Below, one piece after another: positions 1 to 11,500 of a stretch of 64,000 nt of DNA; the first letter of the stretch is position 1, and each line of letters opens with the position of its first letter. The notes beneath the pieces are model-generated. The model was not told where the DNA came from and did not search any database. It worked only from the letters and a program-made list of their open reading frames with translations. The stretch lies in NCBI GenBank assembly GCA_963210345.1, contig OY723408.1, positions 41,209,666 through 41,273,665 of the forward strand, written 5' to 3'. The stretch comes from Inga oerstediana (lineage: Eukaryota > Streptophyta > Magnoliopsida > Fabales > Fabaceae). The translations under genes were made by a program, and so were the position numbers.

Positions 1-734
1 GCAAAAGGGTTATGCTCGAATTAATGAAAAGTTGGCTGCTGAGAGTGGGGATGGTAATAGACCTCCCCATTATGAACTTTATTTAGTGGCAAGACAAAAT
101 AAAGATAGCTTTTATAACGATCAGGTGAAGGAAGTCATCAATAAAATAGTAAGTATTAATATTAGTCCCCGATTTATGGAAGTAATGACTTCAATTAACT
201 TACCAATATTAACATTATTTTTAAATGCACAGCAAGCCATGCCCTAGGAAGTTACAACATAGGGGGCTATCTTTCTATGGATTAAAACGTATTGGCAAAG
301 ATATTGGAGCCTAACCATCCCAGTCTTCTTAGGGGTGCCTGGTTTGAATTGACCAAGAAAAAGTATTATGGCCATCAGCAACCTTGAAGAAATGAATGGG
401 ATGAAAAGTTTGAAAAGCTTTAGAAATAGTGTGATGAAATGCAAGAACAAATACAATTTCTCACATAAGAATTGATGAAGGATCATACTACGAAGCATTA
501 AGGGGAATATGGCAAATCAAGTATATTAAAGGCAGCTGCACATCCCCCTTGATCTTCCGAGGGAGAGGCGGATGTCAAGTGTTTTGTCGATAGCCCTAGC
601 CATCATACAGTTACAATAGGCTACATGATCAACTGCTCAGAGGACAACACGCTTTATAATGAGCCTATCCCTCCTGGGCATCTGAAGGTACAAATCAATA
701 CCAACACCGACCTAGCTACCCTCTCCCTATGCCT
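1..734 (+). pseudogene. CACTA (En/Spm) transposon ORF remnant
   Basis: This is a decayed coding segment of a CACTA-type transposon, entering from beyond the left edge. Translating from about position 32 gives HYELYLVARQNKDSFYNDQ followed by VKEVINKI, the pattern seen in plant En/Spm (Ptta) transposase-related proteins (HYELY...H.RKDGSF...A...). Around 577-730 another frame reads CFVDSPSHHTVTIGY and later EPIPPGHLKVQIN, resembling the block that precedes the conserved SFVxWP motif in CACTA ORF2. The frame is broken by stops and shifts, and the coding thread is cut at 734 by an LTR insertion. No complete catalytic domain is visible. It belongs with the Ulp1-like remnant at 3001-4120 and the subterminal repeats at 4540-4956. 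Confidence 0.6.
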
Positions 735-2764
735 TGATGAACTCATGTCGTGTGAGTTCACAAAATAAAACTAGGTTTGAAAATGTAGCGTAGTAGCTCA
801 ACCTAGTTCGTTCTTGTGAAGAGATTAATTTTCAAGTTTCTATGTATAGTAAAGTGATAAAAAATACTTAAAGTTGTGAGAAATCATTTTGAGAATTTGA
901 TTTTTAAACTAATGAAGTAATCTACGCTCAAGCAATATTTTTGTATTTTTAATTTTTTAAAACAAAGAAGCAAAAGGAATTGAAATTAACACTAATAACA
1001 AGATAAATTCAATTAACTAATATAATGATGAAATGGGATTCCCTTGAGTTGATGTTTTAGTCTTCCTTGCTTGCTAATAATATGAATTCTATAATAAGTC
1101 AAGAGGATGGAACTAAGATACCACTAGCTCCATACTTACAATAATCATTTAATTCATTCTACCGAAGCAATTTGAATATTACCAAATAATTCAGACTCAA
1201 GGAGATGAATAATCAACTTCCAATTCTAGCTTGTAATTACCATTACAAAAGTTCAAACCATTCAATTTAGTCATTTACAATCCACTTAACCAAGTTGAAA
1301 TAAACAACTCAACCTACTCTTAATTTGAATCATACAAAGCTAAACTAATCAACTCCAAGCTCAACCACCAAGTTTATTCACTTGGTATAGAACAATCTAG
1401 ATCATAATCACATACTTTACCAAGCCATACAATTATGAAATAGAAAGAGAGCTTAAGGAATTCCATTGAAGGTTAGAAGCTCAAACCATTACCCAACTCA
1501 AGGAAATCACCAAGACTTATCTACTCATGGAGGAAGAGGAAGATGAAGCTTGATAAAAGAGGAATAAATTGGTCATAGATATTGTAGCACCGAACAGCCC
1601 TTGCAATTCCTTCTTCATTCTCGCTTCTCCCTCTTGCTTTTCACAGCCGCAATACTCCTCTCTTTCATTGTATTCGGTCAACCATCCTTCCTCTCCCTTT
1701 TCACATTCGCTGTTGCCCTCCTTCCTTCATAGCCGCCAAGCCCTTTATTCAATTTGGTGCTTCACTCTTTTTCACACCCACATAGCCGCCTCCCAATCCC
1801 TTTTATTTGCCTAGCTGCTACCTCCTTTTTCAATTCATGTGGTTTTTCCCTTTGGTTCAGCCTTTTCTCTTCTTTTCTTTCAATTCTCCAACTCGGTCCA
1901 GCTCTCCCATTCGTCAGTCAACTTCTTTCTCATTTCCATCATCAATCTCAGTTCATTCCTCCCTCTTTAATTCATGGGTTCAGCAAGTCAACCATTTTGA
2001 CTCTTCCTTTTAATCATTTGGTCCAGCTACGCCCTTTTCTCTAATTACTCAAATCGGTTCAGTTGTTTCTTTCTTCTTTCCTTTCACATTCGGTCTCTTC
2101 TTTTTCCTTTAATTCTTCCATTTTGGTTCAGTGGTTCCCTTCCTTCCTTCCTTCAACCATTTTGGTCTAACTTTCACATTTAATTCGATCAGCCCCCTTA
2201 CCTACTTGGTTCATCTTTTGATTTCCTTCAATTCGGTTTATCTCTCTCTTTGCTTTATTCAATCAGCCGCCTCCCTCATTTACCATGGTCCCCACTTCCT
2301 TTGCTTCTTCAATTGTGTTTAGGTTAAAATGTGAGTTGTGCCTTGTTTGGATAAGAGGCAAGAATCTATTTTGGCATTAGTCATATAATTGCAACTACCA
2401 AACAAAGCCCTTACTCATTTAACCTCCTCGTAGAAAAAATATGAAAATAAATTCTGTACTTGTGATGTTCCACTTTTGTCCTTCATTAAGCTCCAAAATA
2501 ACATCTTTGACATTAACCACTCAAGTTGTGCCATATCATCACCTACAAAATTATATTCACAAAAGTAATATATGTTGCTCACAATTAAAGAATAATGGGA
2601 ATAACAAATATTAATTAAATCTATAACAATTTAACTAATATAATTTCCAAATTATTATTTCACTACAATCTCACATTATCATTTGATCATACCAAAATAT
2701 ACAATTAAGTCCCATAAAAACCTTAGATTAATTAATAAAAATATATAAATATTGAGCTCTATCA
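735..2764 (-). mobile_element. Solo LTR, inserted in CACTA remnant
   Basis: The segment begins TGATGAACTC and ends ...CTCTATCA. It is flanked by TGCCT (730-734) and TGCCG (2765-2769), a 4/5 matching target duplication. It is the reverse complement of the better preserved solo LTR at 42419-44393: the block at 772-850 and the block at 2440-2760 match that copy's two ends in the correct order. No internal domain is present, so this is a solo LTR. The middle is pyrimidine-rich on the plus strand, corresponding to a purine-rich repeat (GACCGAATTGA-like units) in element orientation. The superfamily is not proven; the LTR layout is more like Ty3/Gypsy than Copia. Confidence 0.8.
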
Positions 2765-3000
2765 TGCCGACTAAAGACACATACAATAGAAGGGGCTGCG
2801 GGGCTGCTTTGTTGTGTGGCATTACTGTCTACTTAGAGTATGGAAGCCCCCAACTCAAAAGAAGTCGGCCGCTCAAAATAAGCTGCCCCATCAATAAGTC
2901 CAAGGCCCCTAATTAATCAAAACGCCCAATCAATCCAGGCCACCCACTTCCAAGACCCCCAATCAGTCCAGCCCTCCTACTTCCAAGACCCCCACTTAGT

Positions 3001-4120
3001 CCAAGAAGAGGAAGTATTCCACCTACAATTGTCAATCCAGGAAGAAGCCTTCCTCACATAATAAGCCCATTGGTCAATCTGCTCGGAAGTCCTTCTACGA
3101 GTTTGCTGGCAAAATCTTGGCTTTAAACCCATTTACACATATCAAATTTGAGAGAGAGGTCTTCGACCAAGAAGACCAAGAGGATGCTATAAACCAAGAG
3201 CTTATTTCAAAGGTGCTTAACAAGGACATGACAATTAGTTCAAGTTCTGTCAACTTCCTTATGAGGTTTTCCTTAACTGTGATTGAATAGTTGGTTGCTT
3301 AGAACTTTGATTACATTTTGATATATTGATTTTGACATTTCAAGCACATGTACCATAATCACCTTGTCCCTTACGACTTCCAGGACAAGATCAAGTTCAT
3401 CCACTCTGACAAAATCAATAACTAGGGTGACCACATGAAGGAAGATCTGAAGCAATAGTATGCGAGGTTTCTTGGGGATGAATTCATTAGGAGGGCGCCA
3501 ACGAAAGGGACACTTACTTCTATGCGCCTTACATTCAAGGGTGTGGGAACATCATTAACTCTGCTTAAATTAGTTTTTATTTATTTTGTAACTGTCTTGA
3601 TGGTGTGATATATTATTGTACTTAGGGAACGTTGGATGTTCATAGTGATCAATCCAATTTACAAAAAGATTTGGTTTTATGACTTTATGGACGAGGATCC
3701 AGACAGAAGACCATACATACAAGAACCATTTAACTAGTAAGTTATCCATTCATCATCTCTTATAATTCAGTTCAGCTTGCATGTTTCTATATATATAATT
3801 TTTTATTATATCTTCTCAGAGTGATGTATAGGTATCGCCCAGAGAAAGGTCTTGACCACAGAAATTGCAACCTCACCAACAGCTGCTTTAGATACGCCTT
3901 CCAATGGTAGCATCCAAAGATATATATATATATATTATTCACCAATTACTATAATATTAATTTGAAGCACATATATAATTTATATATTTGATTGATTGAC
4001 ACAATTTTTTTCTCATTCCTTTATAGTGCCCAAAGCAACCAGACATGAGCAATGATTGTGGGTATTGCATCATGAAGGACATAAACAAACACGTTCTTGA
4101 AACTATTGATACAAATAAGG
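3001..4120 (+). pseudogene. CACTA-borne Ulp1-like (C48) protease remnant
   Basis: Frames in this stretch read ARKSFYEFAGKILALNPF, then HKLVPYDFQDKIKF-like text, then RWMFIVINPIYKKIWFYDF at about 3626-3690 and CPKQPDMSNDCGYCIMKD at about 4028-4085. The last two match the catalytic His-Trp and Asn-Asp-Cys-Gly blocks of the Ulp1/SENP peptidase domain that many CACTA elements carry in a second ORF. Intron-like breaks (3738-3820, 3907-4025) separate the blocks, as in a spliced gene. The position of the catalytic His reads Arg (CGT instead of CAT), while the Cys codon is intact. Several in-frame stops occur before 3500. It is therefore an inactive fossil of the CACTA element that starts left of the window. 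Confidence 0.65.
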
Positions 4121-4539
4121 TATATTATAGGCTCAATTTATTCATATATACACTCGGTCAGCTATATATTACAATATTTAACTTCCATCTATTATTTCCT
4201 TTTTGCAAAGTATTTTAATGCCTCCTACACGATGTTTACCAACTCATAAATGGAAGAAGTGGATGAAGAGTTGGCGGCATCTGTGCAATGTTGTTGGAGC
4301 GTAAATAATACATAGTATGACTGTAAATTTATATATAATGATGATTTGTTTAATTTTTTTTAATGTTTTGATTTTAATGATATATACATGTACATGAATG
4401 ATTGTCAATATATTTTGATTTGTTATGTTGTTCTGTATATGAATGAAAATGTAAATATATATTGTAATTCATTCTATAAATGTACATGCAAGGAGGATCA
4501 CAGAAGCGGAAACCCCCCCTCAACCCATTTTTTTTTTTT

Positions 4540-4956
4540 AAAAAAATTAGCTTCTATAAATCACGATTGTTACCTAACAACTGTTATTTATGTCAACTAT
4601 ATATAACGGTTGTTTGGAAAGCACTGTTATATATGTTAATAGATATATAATGGTTGTTAAGTTGGAATCGTTATGTATTATGCAAGCTTACCATATATTA
4701 TTATGGTTGTTTACATGTGTCTGTTAATTCTTATCACAGCAATGGGCTTATTATGGCATCACCGAGCCTCAATACATAATGGATGTTATATTATAACTGT
4801 TACGATAGGTATGGAATAAATAACGGTTCAGAACTATAATATATCTATGCAAAGCTTTTATAGTGTCCGCATATATGACGGTTCGGAACCGTTATGTATA
4901 GCAGTTAAGAATCATCATATACCACGATTTGTATAGTAGTCCATTTTCTAGTAGAA
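4540..4956 (+). repeat. CACTA subterminal repeats and degenerate 3' terminus
   Basis: Short related words of the form TATAACGGTT, AACTGTTAT, TAATGGTTGT and CGGAACCGTTATG recur in both orientations every 20-50 bases. This matches the subterminal repeat zone where CACTA transposases bind. The zone stops at CCATTTTCTAGTAG (4941-4954), which resembles a CACTA terminal inverted repeat end (CACTACTAG... reversed) with its last bases decayed. It marks the right end of the CACTA element whose coding remnants lie at 1-734 and 3001-4120. Confidence 0.6.
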
Positions 4957-5502
4957 TCATGCTGATCCATTTCAAATAAAATAATGGAAAAATAAATTAT
5001 ATGAAAATAATTTAAAATACAGAAATGAGAATTCCACATGGGGAAAACGCCTATTTTATGAATCCAACATTTTTTTTAAGTAAAAGCCAAAATGATATTA
5101 TTAACAGTAAAAACTACAGAGGTCCAATCAACTGAGGAAAAATAAAAACATCTCTAAATCTACTGAAATAACTAACATCTTTAACACTACATGAAAAAGA
5201 AGCAAAAGAACTTGGAAGGAAACGGATATTCTCATGGATAACGTTGGGAACATAACATTTATGTAAGTAGTCTTTGGATCAAATAGTAGATGTTGGATGC
5301 CAACAATTTTCACTGCTTGTTGATTTAATCCAGGAATGTCAGAGTTGTATATCCAACTTAACAAAGCACGCAAACAGCTGGGAATGAAAGTATGACCAGA
5401 AGCATGAATTTTTTTCCAAGAGAAATATTGCATCAGATAATTGTTCTGACAAATAAGGGCATGGCAAAACGATATTTCTAGGCTGTCTTTTCTTGTAGAG
5501 TA
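4957..5502. other. Unassigned flank between CACTA and MITE
   Basis: A 127-codon minus-strand frame (5128-5511) is open here but shows no domain I recognise, and its first codons lie inside the neighbouring MITE, so I do not call a gene. Its host context continues at 7442, where a decayed LINE fragment sits on the same strand; this stretch may be the more 3' part of that LINE, but I see no RNase H motif to prove it. Confidence 0.3.
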
Positions 5503-6044
5503 CTCCTCCAATCCTTAATATAAAACATATTTAGAGAGTTGATCTTAATTCTAAATATAAGACATAGCTTTCATATTTGTCAACTTTTGCTTAATTTATC
5601 CCTATTGATGCTCTATTAACTATAATCAATGAGGAGAGGGAATGAGGCAATTATGAGAGATAACTAAGATATTTTAGAAAATACATGTCATATTAACTAA
5701 TTTAATTAGCGTCCTTAATCTAATCAAACACTACTACAAAAAAGAGAAAAAGTGGTGCATGTTTTTGTAGCACTTCGCTAAATAAGTGTGCTTCCTCTTT
5801 TTTTTTTTTTTTTTAAAAAGGGGGCTATTGCAGTGTTTGCAGTAGGTGAATTATTTCTTGTAAAAAATATAGTGGCCTTTTGTAGCGCTTGTTTCATAAG
5901 GACATTAGCAGTGTCAGCAAGTGCTACATAAGCTGTTAAGTTTTTTTAAAAAATACCCTACAAATAAGGATTGTCTCCTTTTTCTATAGAAACCAAACTT
6001 CTAACCTCACTCCCCAACCACAAATCACGATTGCATCACCTTAA

Positions 6045-6401
6045 TGGTGTGTTCGGATTAGCTTGTGGAGAATAACTTCTAGAAAATAGATTTTGAGTAG
6101 AATAGATTATAAGAAAAAATTGATTTTGATAAAATGAGAGTGTTTGAGTATTGTGTTCAAAATAGCTTTTTCATGGTGTGGGACCACATAATGAGAAAGG
6201 ACCAATGAAAGAGGGGATGGGGCCCACATAAGGAAAAATGATCAATGAAAGAGAGAGAATGTATGACCCACACAAGAGGAAAAACAAAAAAAAAGTAGCT
6301 TTTTCCAAAACCTAGGTTTTGAAATCAAAACCTAGGTTTGAAAAAATTTTAAGTGTTCTTACACTAAACCAAGGTTTTAAACAAGAAGCCCGAACACACT
6401 G
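6045..6401. mobile_element. Tourist-like (PIF/Harbinger) MITE
   Basis: The ends are inverted repeats: TGGTGTGTTCGG at the left and CCGAACACACTG at the right. A TAA target duplication flanks them (6042-6044 and 6402-6404). The 357-bp size, TAA duplication and absence of coding capacity fit a Tourist-type MITE. It sits inside the CACTA element, which itself sits inside a Stowaway-like MITE. Confidence 0.65.
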
Positions 6402-6655
6402 TAACTCTGATCACTTCACTCCCTTACTAAACCCACTCCCCCTCTCTCTCTTCCCCTTCACTCGTACCCTCCCTGCCTCCCTCCCGCCGTCACTTAATTC
6501 CTCTTCTCCGTCCCCACTCCCTCTCTCTTCATCGCATTTTCCTTCTTCTTCATCCCCACTCTCCATTTCCCTTGTCCTCTTCCAACTCAAAATCAAAGTT
6601 CATTCTTTCTTTTTTTATCTGTCCTTTTTTCCTCTGTATTGTTTTTTTTTTTCAA

Positions 6656-7185
6656 GTGGTGTTTGGAGTTTGAGATCTCTTTGAAGTTTTAGATCTCTAA
6701 ACTCCCAATACATTGTAAGTTTTTAAATTTTTTAAGCTTGCAGATTTAATTTTATTAGTAGCATATATTTAATTTTCTCAATGTATTTTTTATATTAATT
6801 TTATTTAGAAATCTGAAAAAATATTGTCATTTATATATGCTGAAAATTAATTGAGAGAGAATTAATTGTTAATATAGACTGTATATGAAAATATGTATAG
6901 TTCATATATATATATATATATATATAGATTTTAAGGTGATGTGTTGAAGTTTGAGCTCTCTTTAAAGTTTCGGATCTATAAGCTCCTAATATATTGTAAG
7001 TTTTTAAATTTTTTAAGTTTACAAATTTAATTTTATTGTTAGCATATATTTTAATTTTCTCAATATATTTTTTATATTTATTTTATTTTGAAACATGAAA
7101 AAAATATTGTCATTTATATATGTTGAAGATTAATTAAGATAGAATTAATTGTTAATAAGGTTTATATGAAAATATATAATAATTA
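6656..7185. repeat. Imperfect tandem direct duplication, about 280-bp period
   Basis: The unit from about 6656 (TTTGGAGTTTGAGATCTC) to 6905 recurs from about 6936 to 7185 in the same order: the GATCT...CTCC block, TTGTAAGTTTTTAAATTTTT, AGCATATATTT and ATATTGTCATTTATATATG. A short (TA)n run (6904-6925) lies between the units. The copies differ by scattered substitutions, so the duplication is not recent. It lies within the CACTA element. Confidence 0.75.
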
Positions 7186-7441
7186 CAATAATCTGAAAAA
7201 AGTATATAAGTTTTTTTTAAAAAAAAATAATACTTGCTATAGCGATTGCAACAAGTCAGATAAAGTATTATTTAAAAAAGTAAAATACAAGTATATGCGC
7301 TACAGCTTGTTTTTATATTGATGGCATATGTACCATTTCTTAAATGTCACAAATATCAAAAAATAAAAAAGTGATACAACTTCCATTTTCAGTAGTAGTG
7401 AAATTAGATAAATATATCTTATATTAAAAAACGAAGGAGTA

Positions 7442-7930
7442 TTATTAACCACTCATCCATTCTCGGAATGTTTGAGGCTTTAAGAGGTGGGACACAATGG
7501 CAAAGAGGGATTCGAGTTGGCAAAGGCTATATAGAGGAGAATGAAATTGCTACAAAACTTTCATGAATAGCTAGCTGGGGTGACGTGGCCTTTCCTTCCT
7601 GAGGTACCAGGTTCCTCTTGCGCCACAATGTATTAAGCAGGACAATAATACGTTTAGCTACATCTATCTGATCACAAGAGCGAAGATGAAGTAAAAAATC
7701 TTTAATCCATGGAAAGAGTTTTAAGTCCTAATAAATCAGGTGGCCTAATTGAAAAACATCCAAACCATATGGCTTTAGGGTAAGGACACCTAAACGTCAA
7801 TTGATCCAAAGTTTCATCATCAATTGAAAATCCAAACATTACACTGACCCCAATTATTGAGTTGATGTTCACAAAGCATATCAACAAGAAATAATGCTCT
7901 TTGCCATAATTTCCATATGATCAGCTACCA
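7442..7930 (-). pseudogene. LINE zf-RVT-region fragment
   Basis: On the minus strand the frame at 7702-7887 includes DDETLDQLTFRCPYPKAIWF, the pattern of the zinc-binding zf-RVT region downstream of reverse transcriptase in plant L1 LINEs (E..DHLLF.CPFA..IWF). The following frame reads IVLLNTLWRKRN, a common continuation in these elements. Stops and frameshifts break it and no reverse transcriptase core is present. The Stowaway/CACTA nest is inserted at its downstream side. Confidence 0.55.
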
Positions 7931-8541
7931 TTTGTAAAGTAAGGATAAATTTTACCAAAATTGAATAAAGCTTACTACTCCCTACATTAATTTTTTACAA
8001 GACATACTGAATCTCGTTAATAAAAAATGTAGTTAAAATTATTTAAAAATAATAAACATGTAAAATATGTAACTTCTTTTTTTTTTTTAAAAAAAAAAGC
8101 TCTCATATATGGAAACAGTGTGTGCAAGAGAGAGAATAAAAAAATTACTAGTATTTATTTTTTTTTTTAAAAAAAAGAGATGTGTGGAAAAGAAATTATG
8201 AGTAATTAATATGAGCAATTGAATGGGGTATGATGGAATTGGGAAATTAACCAAAAAAAATTGGAGACAACCTCTGAAAATTCTCCTATAAATAAAAAGA
8301 AGCCCAATTCCAAAATTGTCTCTTACAAAAAGAGATGGAGAGAAATACCTTTTATTCTCTATTAGAACTTAGAGCAAGTGTTCCATCCTAACCCATCCTA
8401 TGACTCAATAGCTCTAATGCGGCTCATTCATCAGACTCCACACAATACATAATACCCAATACCATCTAGTAATAGAATAAAATACATGATATTTAATCTC
8501 CGTTAATAGAATAAATACTAAGCATCTCTTCTTTAAAAACA
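7931..8541. other. Intergenic 3' flank of the methyltransferase gene
   Basis: No gene is visible. The stretch holds T-run/A-run junctions at 8074-8098 and 8159-8176 and a GAGAGA-rich patch near 8129. The 3' untranslated region of the methyltransferase gene should begin at 8541 and run leftwards; I cannot place its poly(A) site. Confidence 0.4.
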
Positions 8542-11500
8542 TTACATCTGTTTCTTCTGGTACATCCTTCTGAAAATTCTTGCACCTTCCAATTCAGCAT
8601 GAACCTCTCTCTCAGTCCTTATTCCCATGGGGTTGCTTAACAACCATCCTTCACTGTCACACAACATACTTGGGTTCACAGCATCCATATGTTGAAGTGC
8701 TTCAACTTCATCAAACTGATTTCTCATGTCAAGTGCCACTTCAACAACATCAGATTGTATAAGAACCTGCTTAAACACAACATAACACTCCAGAAATTCA
8801 GCCAAAAACTGAAATTTTTCGAACGTTGAAAATCTGTTTTACGTAAAGTAACGGATAAATGGGAAAGTTAGATGATAATTTGAGAATTTATGTTGAGAAT
8901 GATAAAGGTATTCTGAGATAAAGAGCAGGCAAGAATCTCAACTTCTCTCTAAAACAGCCCAATACTCTGTTATAAAGAAAAAGCAAGCATCTCACTAACT
9001 CTCTAAGAACAGCCCTGGAGAATCTCCTAAACCAATTTACTCTCTGAATATTCAATACTTTATTGAAGAGGCAAGAAGCCAATTTATAGAAATACAGAGA
9101 GATAAAATCTAATTCAAAATTCAAACTAAGAAATCCAAATAATATCTAAAATAATAAATAATATTGCTGAAATATCTTAAATCCTATTTGTGGATAATCC
9201 ACTTATTTTCAGATTTCCTAAAATGATAATAAAAACAGACTCAATTAATAAAATAAATATTAATAAAATGAGACTCTATCATTATCCCCTCCTTGTAAAT
9301 TTGTCTTGTCCTCAAGGCAAAACGAAAAAATTATCTTCCTTGTATGTCTGGAGGTTTAGGCAGCAATGGTAGGAAGGCAATATAAGATGTATCAACAACT
9401 CTAAATGAGACTTCAAGAACAAGGGTAGGCCGAGCAAGATGTAGCACATAAGACACCAATCTGTCAAGAAAAAATGATCCATGGAGCCACAATCCATAAG
9501 AATCATATCAAAAGGATGTATCAAGGTTTCTTGAAGCTTCACCGGTGATGAAGACTTTCCCAGGATGTGATTCTGGCACTCAGACTCCACAGTCAAGGGA
9601 CCGGACGACAAAGTCATGTTTGTTGTCACTGGTAGGGGTGGTCTCAAACTTACAGACGCTGCTCTTATTGAAGTTGCTGTAGAATCTTCATCCAATGTGA
9701 GATGATCAGAAGAGTATGACTGTGAGCGAGCTTTGGTGATGTCCGACGACATTGTGGGTGAATTAATGGGATACGAAAATTTTGGGTGGATCGGTTTAGA
9801 GTCACGTGCGTCGTTGTTGGCCAAATACCCTGACAGAGTTAAGCGGCTGTGACTAGGTTTTTTGCTTCTGTACTTGTGGATTCTGACATGCTTCCTAACT
9901 CCTAAGCCAATGTCACTAGATTTTTCTCTGATGGTAGGAGTTGTGCTGCTTTGTTGGGTCTGGGAATTACTAACTTGGGTTTTTAAGCCAAGTTTAGCAT
10001 TTATAGTGTCAAGACGGGAGATAATATAAGATGCTTGCAATGACTTGTAAAAAGTGGAAGAAATGTATGATGGGAATGAGGACGGAAAACTAGCGGAAGG
10101 GTTGGTTACCGGATCGAACGGCTCTGATACCATTTGTTAAGGTACTGAGTAAAGTAACGGATAAATGGGAAAGTTAGATGATAATTTGAGAATTTATGTT
10201 GAGAAGGATAAAGGTATTCTGAGATAAAGAGCAGGCAAGAATCTCACCTTCTCTCTAAAACAGCCCAATACTTTGTTATAAAGAGAAAGCAAGCATCTTA
10301 CAAACTCTCTAAAAATAGCCCTGAAGAATTTCCTAAACCAATTTACTCTCTGAATATTCAATGCTTTATTAAAGAAATACAGAGAGATAAAATCTAATTC
10401 AAAATTCAAACTAAGAAATCTAAATAATATCTAAAATAATAAATAATATTGCTGAAATATCTTAAATCCTATTTGTGGATAGTCCACTTATTTTCAGATT
10501 TCCTAAAATGATAATAAAAACAGACTCAATTAATAAAATAAATATTAATAAAATGAGACTCTATCAGCTTGTTTGGCATATCAATGTGAATAGTGAAGTG
10601 TCGTGTCTGTCATTCACTTGAGCAAAGTAAATCCAATGTCTACTATGTTCATATTACTGTCCGTGTTCCTTTTTATATGATACTAATAACCGAATTGAAT
10701 TGTTCTATGAGGTAGCTAAAAGTAGTTAGGCGCACTAAATATGTATAAATGAAATTTGATTTACAAAAATGCCTTTATTTATGTGAAAGAGAGAATATGT
10801 TATATTGAATTCTTTAGTCAAAAATGAGAATTAAATGTAATAATGGCTTGATTGATTTTTCTAGTTGAGAGTAAAATGGGGGAGTTTACAAGAAACTTTT
10901 CAGACATTTCCTAATAGTATCTTATAAAAAGGAACAGGGTATAGTCAAAAATAGTATCTTATAAAAAAGACCGGAGGGAGTATCATTTTCTTTCTACTTT
11001 TCCCATTTCATAATTTTATGTCATCGTCAGCCATTTTATTATAGTATACAATGAATAAATGTGTGGGGCAAGAGAAGGGGAACAGGCAATGGCAATGGAT
11101 ATCATATTTGTATCATCAAAAAAGGCATGCTGAACCATGTTCTGTAAGAAATTCAATTGAAGAATCAGCCATCAACAAAAAATTAAACATTATCTCATCA
11201 TCTTTAAAGAAGGTAGAAAGATATCATGCAACTCCCATGAAAAAAGTCAATACTTTATAGTCACAGTTTTCATGCCAGCGCAGATGGCAACATCTAAGTG
11301 CAGAATTGCGTAAGTTCAGGTAGGATTGGCAGCAATCAGAGGCAGCCATGGGTGCAGATTTAAAGAGGTGTAATGCAAGTGGTGGGTAACAAGATGTAGG
11401 GTTTCAATCTAAATCATCAAGAAACTTCTGAGACTTCTTTAGGATAAAGTTCATTTTAATACCAAAAATCCAAAATACTTCAACCGTTATTGCAGCACCA

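Larger units (their letters stand above)
5729..7400. mobile_element. Non-autonomous CACTA element
   Basis: The element starts CACTACTACAAAAAAGAG and ends ...CCATTTTCAGTAGTAGTG, a clear CACTA terminal inverted repeat. It is flanked by the 3-bp target duplication AAA (5726-5728 and 7401-7403). Subterminal words such as TGTAGCGCTTG, GTGCTACA and GCGCTACAGC recur near both ends in opposite orientations. No transposase frame is present; at 1672 bp it would need a partner element. It carries a Tourist-like MITE (6045-6401), a pyrimidine-rich segment resembling a plant 5' leader (6405-6655), and an imperfect direct duplication (6656-7185). Confidence 0.88.
5503..7439. mobile_element. Stowaway-like MITE, split by a CACTA element
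   Basis: The left end is TA-CTCCTCCAATCCTTAATAT (from 5501). The right end, reverse complemented, is TA-CTCCTTCGTTTTTTAATAT (to 7441). These fit Stowaway (Tc1/mariner) terminal repeats with a TA target duplication at 5501-5502 and 7440-7441. Removing the CACTA element at 5729-7400 and one AAA duplication leaves about 262 bases, a usual Stowaway size. The long left part (5503-5728) and the 36-base right part (7404-7439) are thus one element. Confidence 0.75.

Noticed and set aside
1569..2322. Cluster of overlapping plus-strand frames of 60-96 codons rich in Ser, Phe and Leu
   Set aside because: They arise from the pyrimidine-rich repeat of a solo LTR; the same region in the other copy is in the opposite orientation and has different frames.
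2337..2411. Possible tiny MITE with GCCTTGTTTGG / CCAAACAAAGCC ends inside the solo LTR
   Set aside because: The inverted ends are suggestive, but I could not find a clear target duplication, and the other LTR copy is too diverged here to show an empty site.
5128..5511. 127-codon minus-strand ORF
   Set aside because: No recognisable domain, and its start lies inside a MITE end; it is most likely chance or decayed LINE.
6319..6684. 121-codon Ser/Pro-rich ORF
   Set aside because: It crosses the Tourist-like MITE boundary and reads a low-complexity C/T-rich stretch in the CACTA element.
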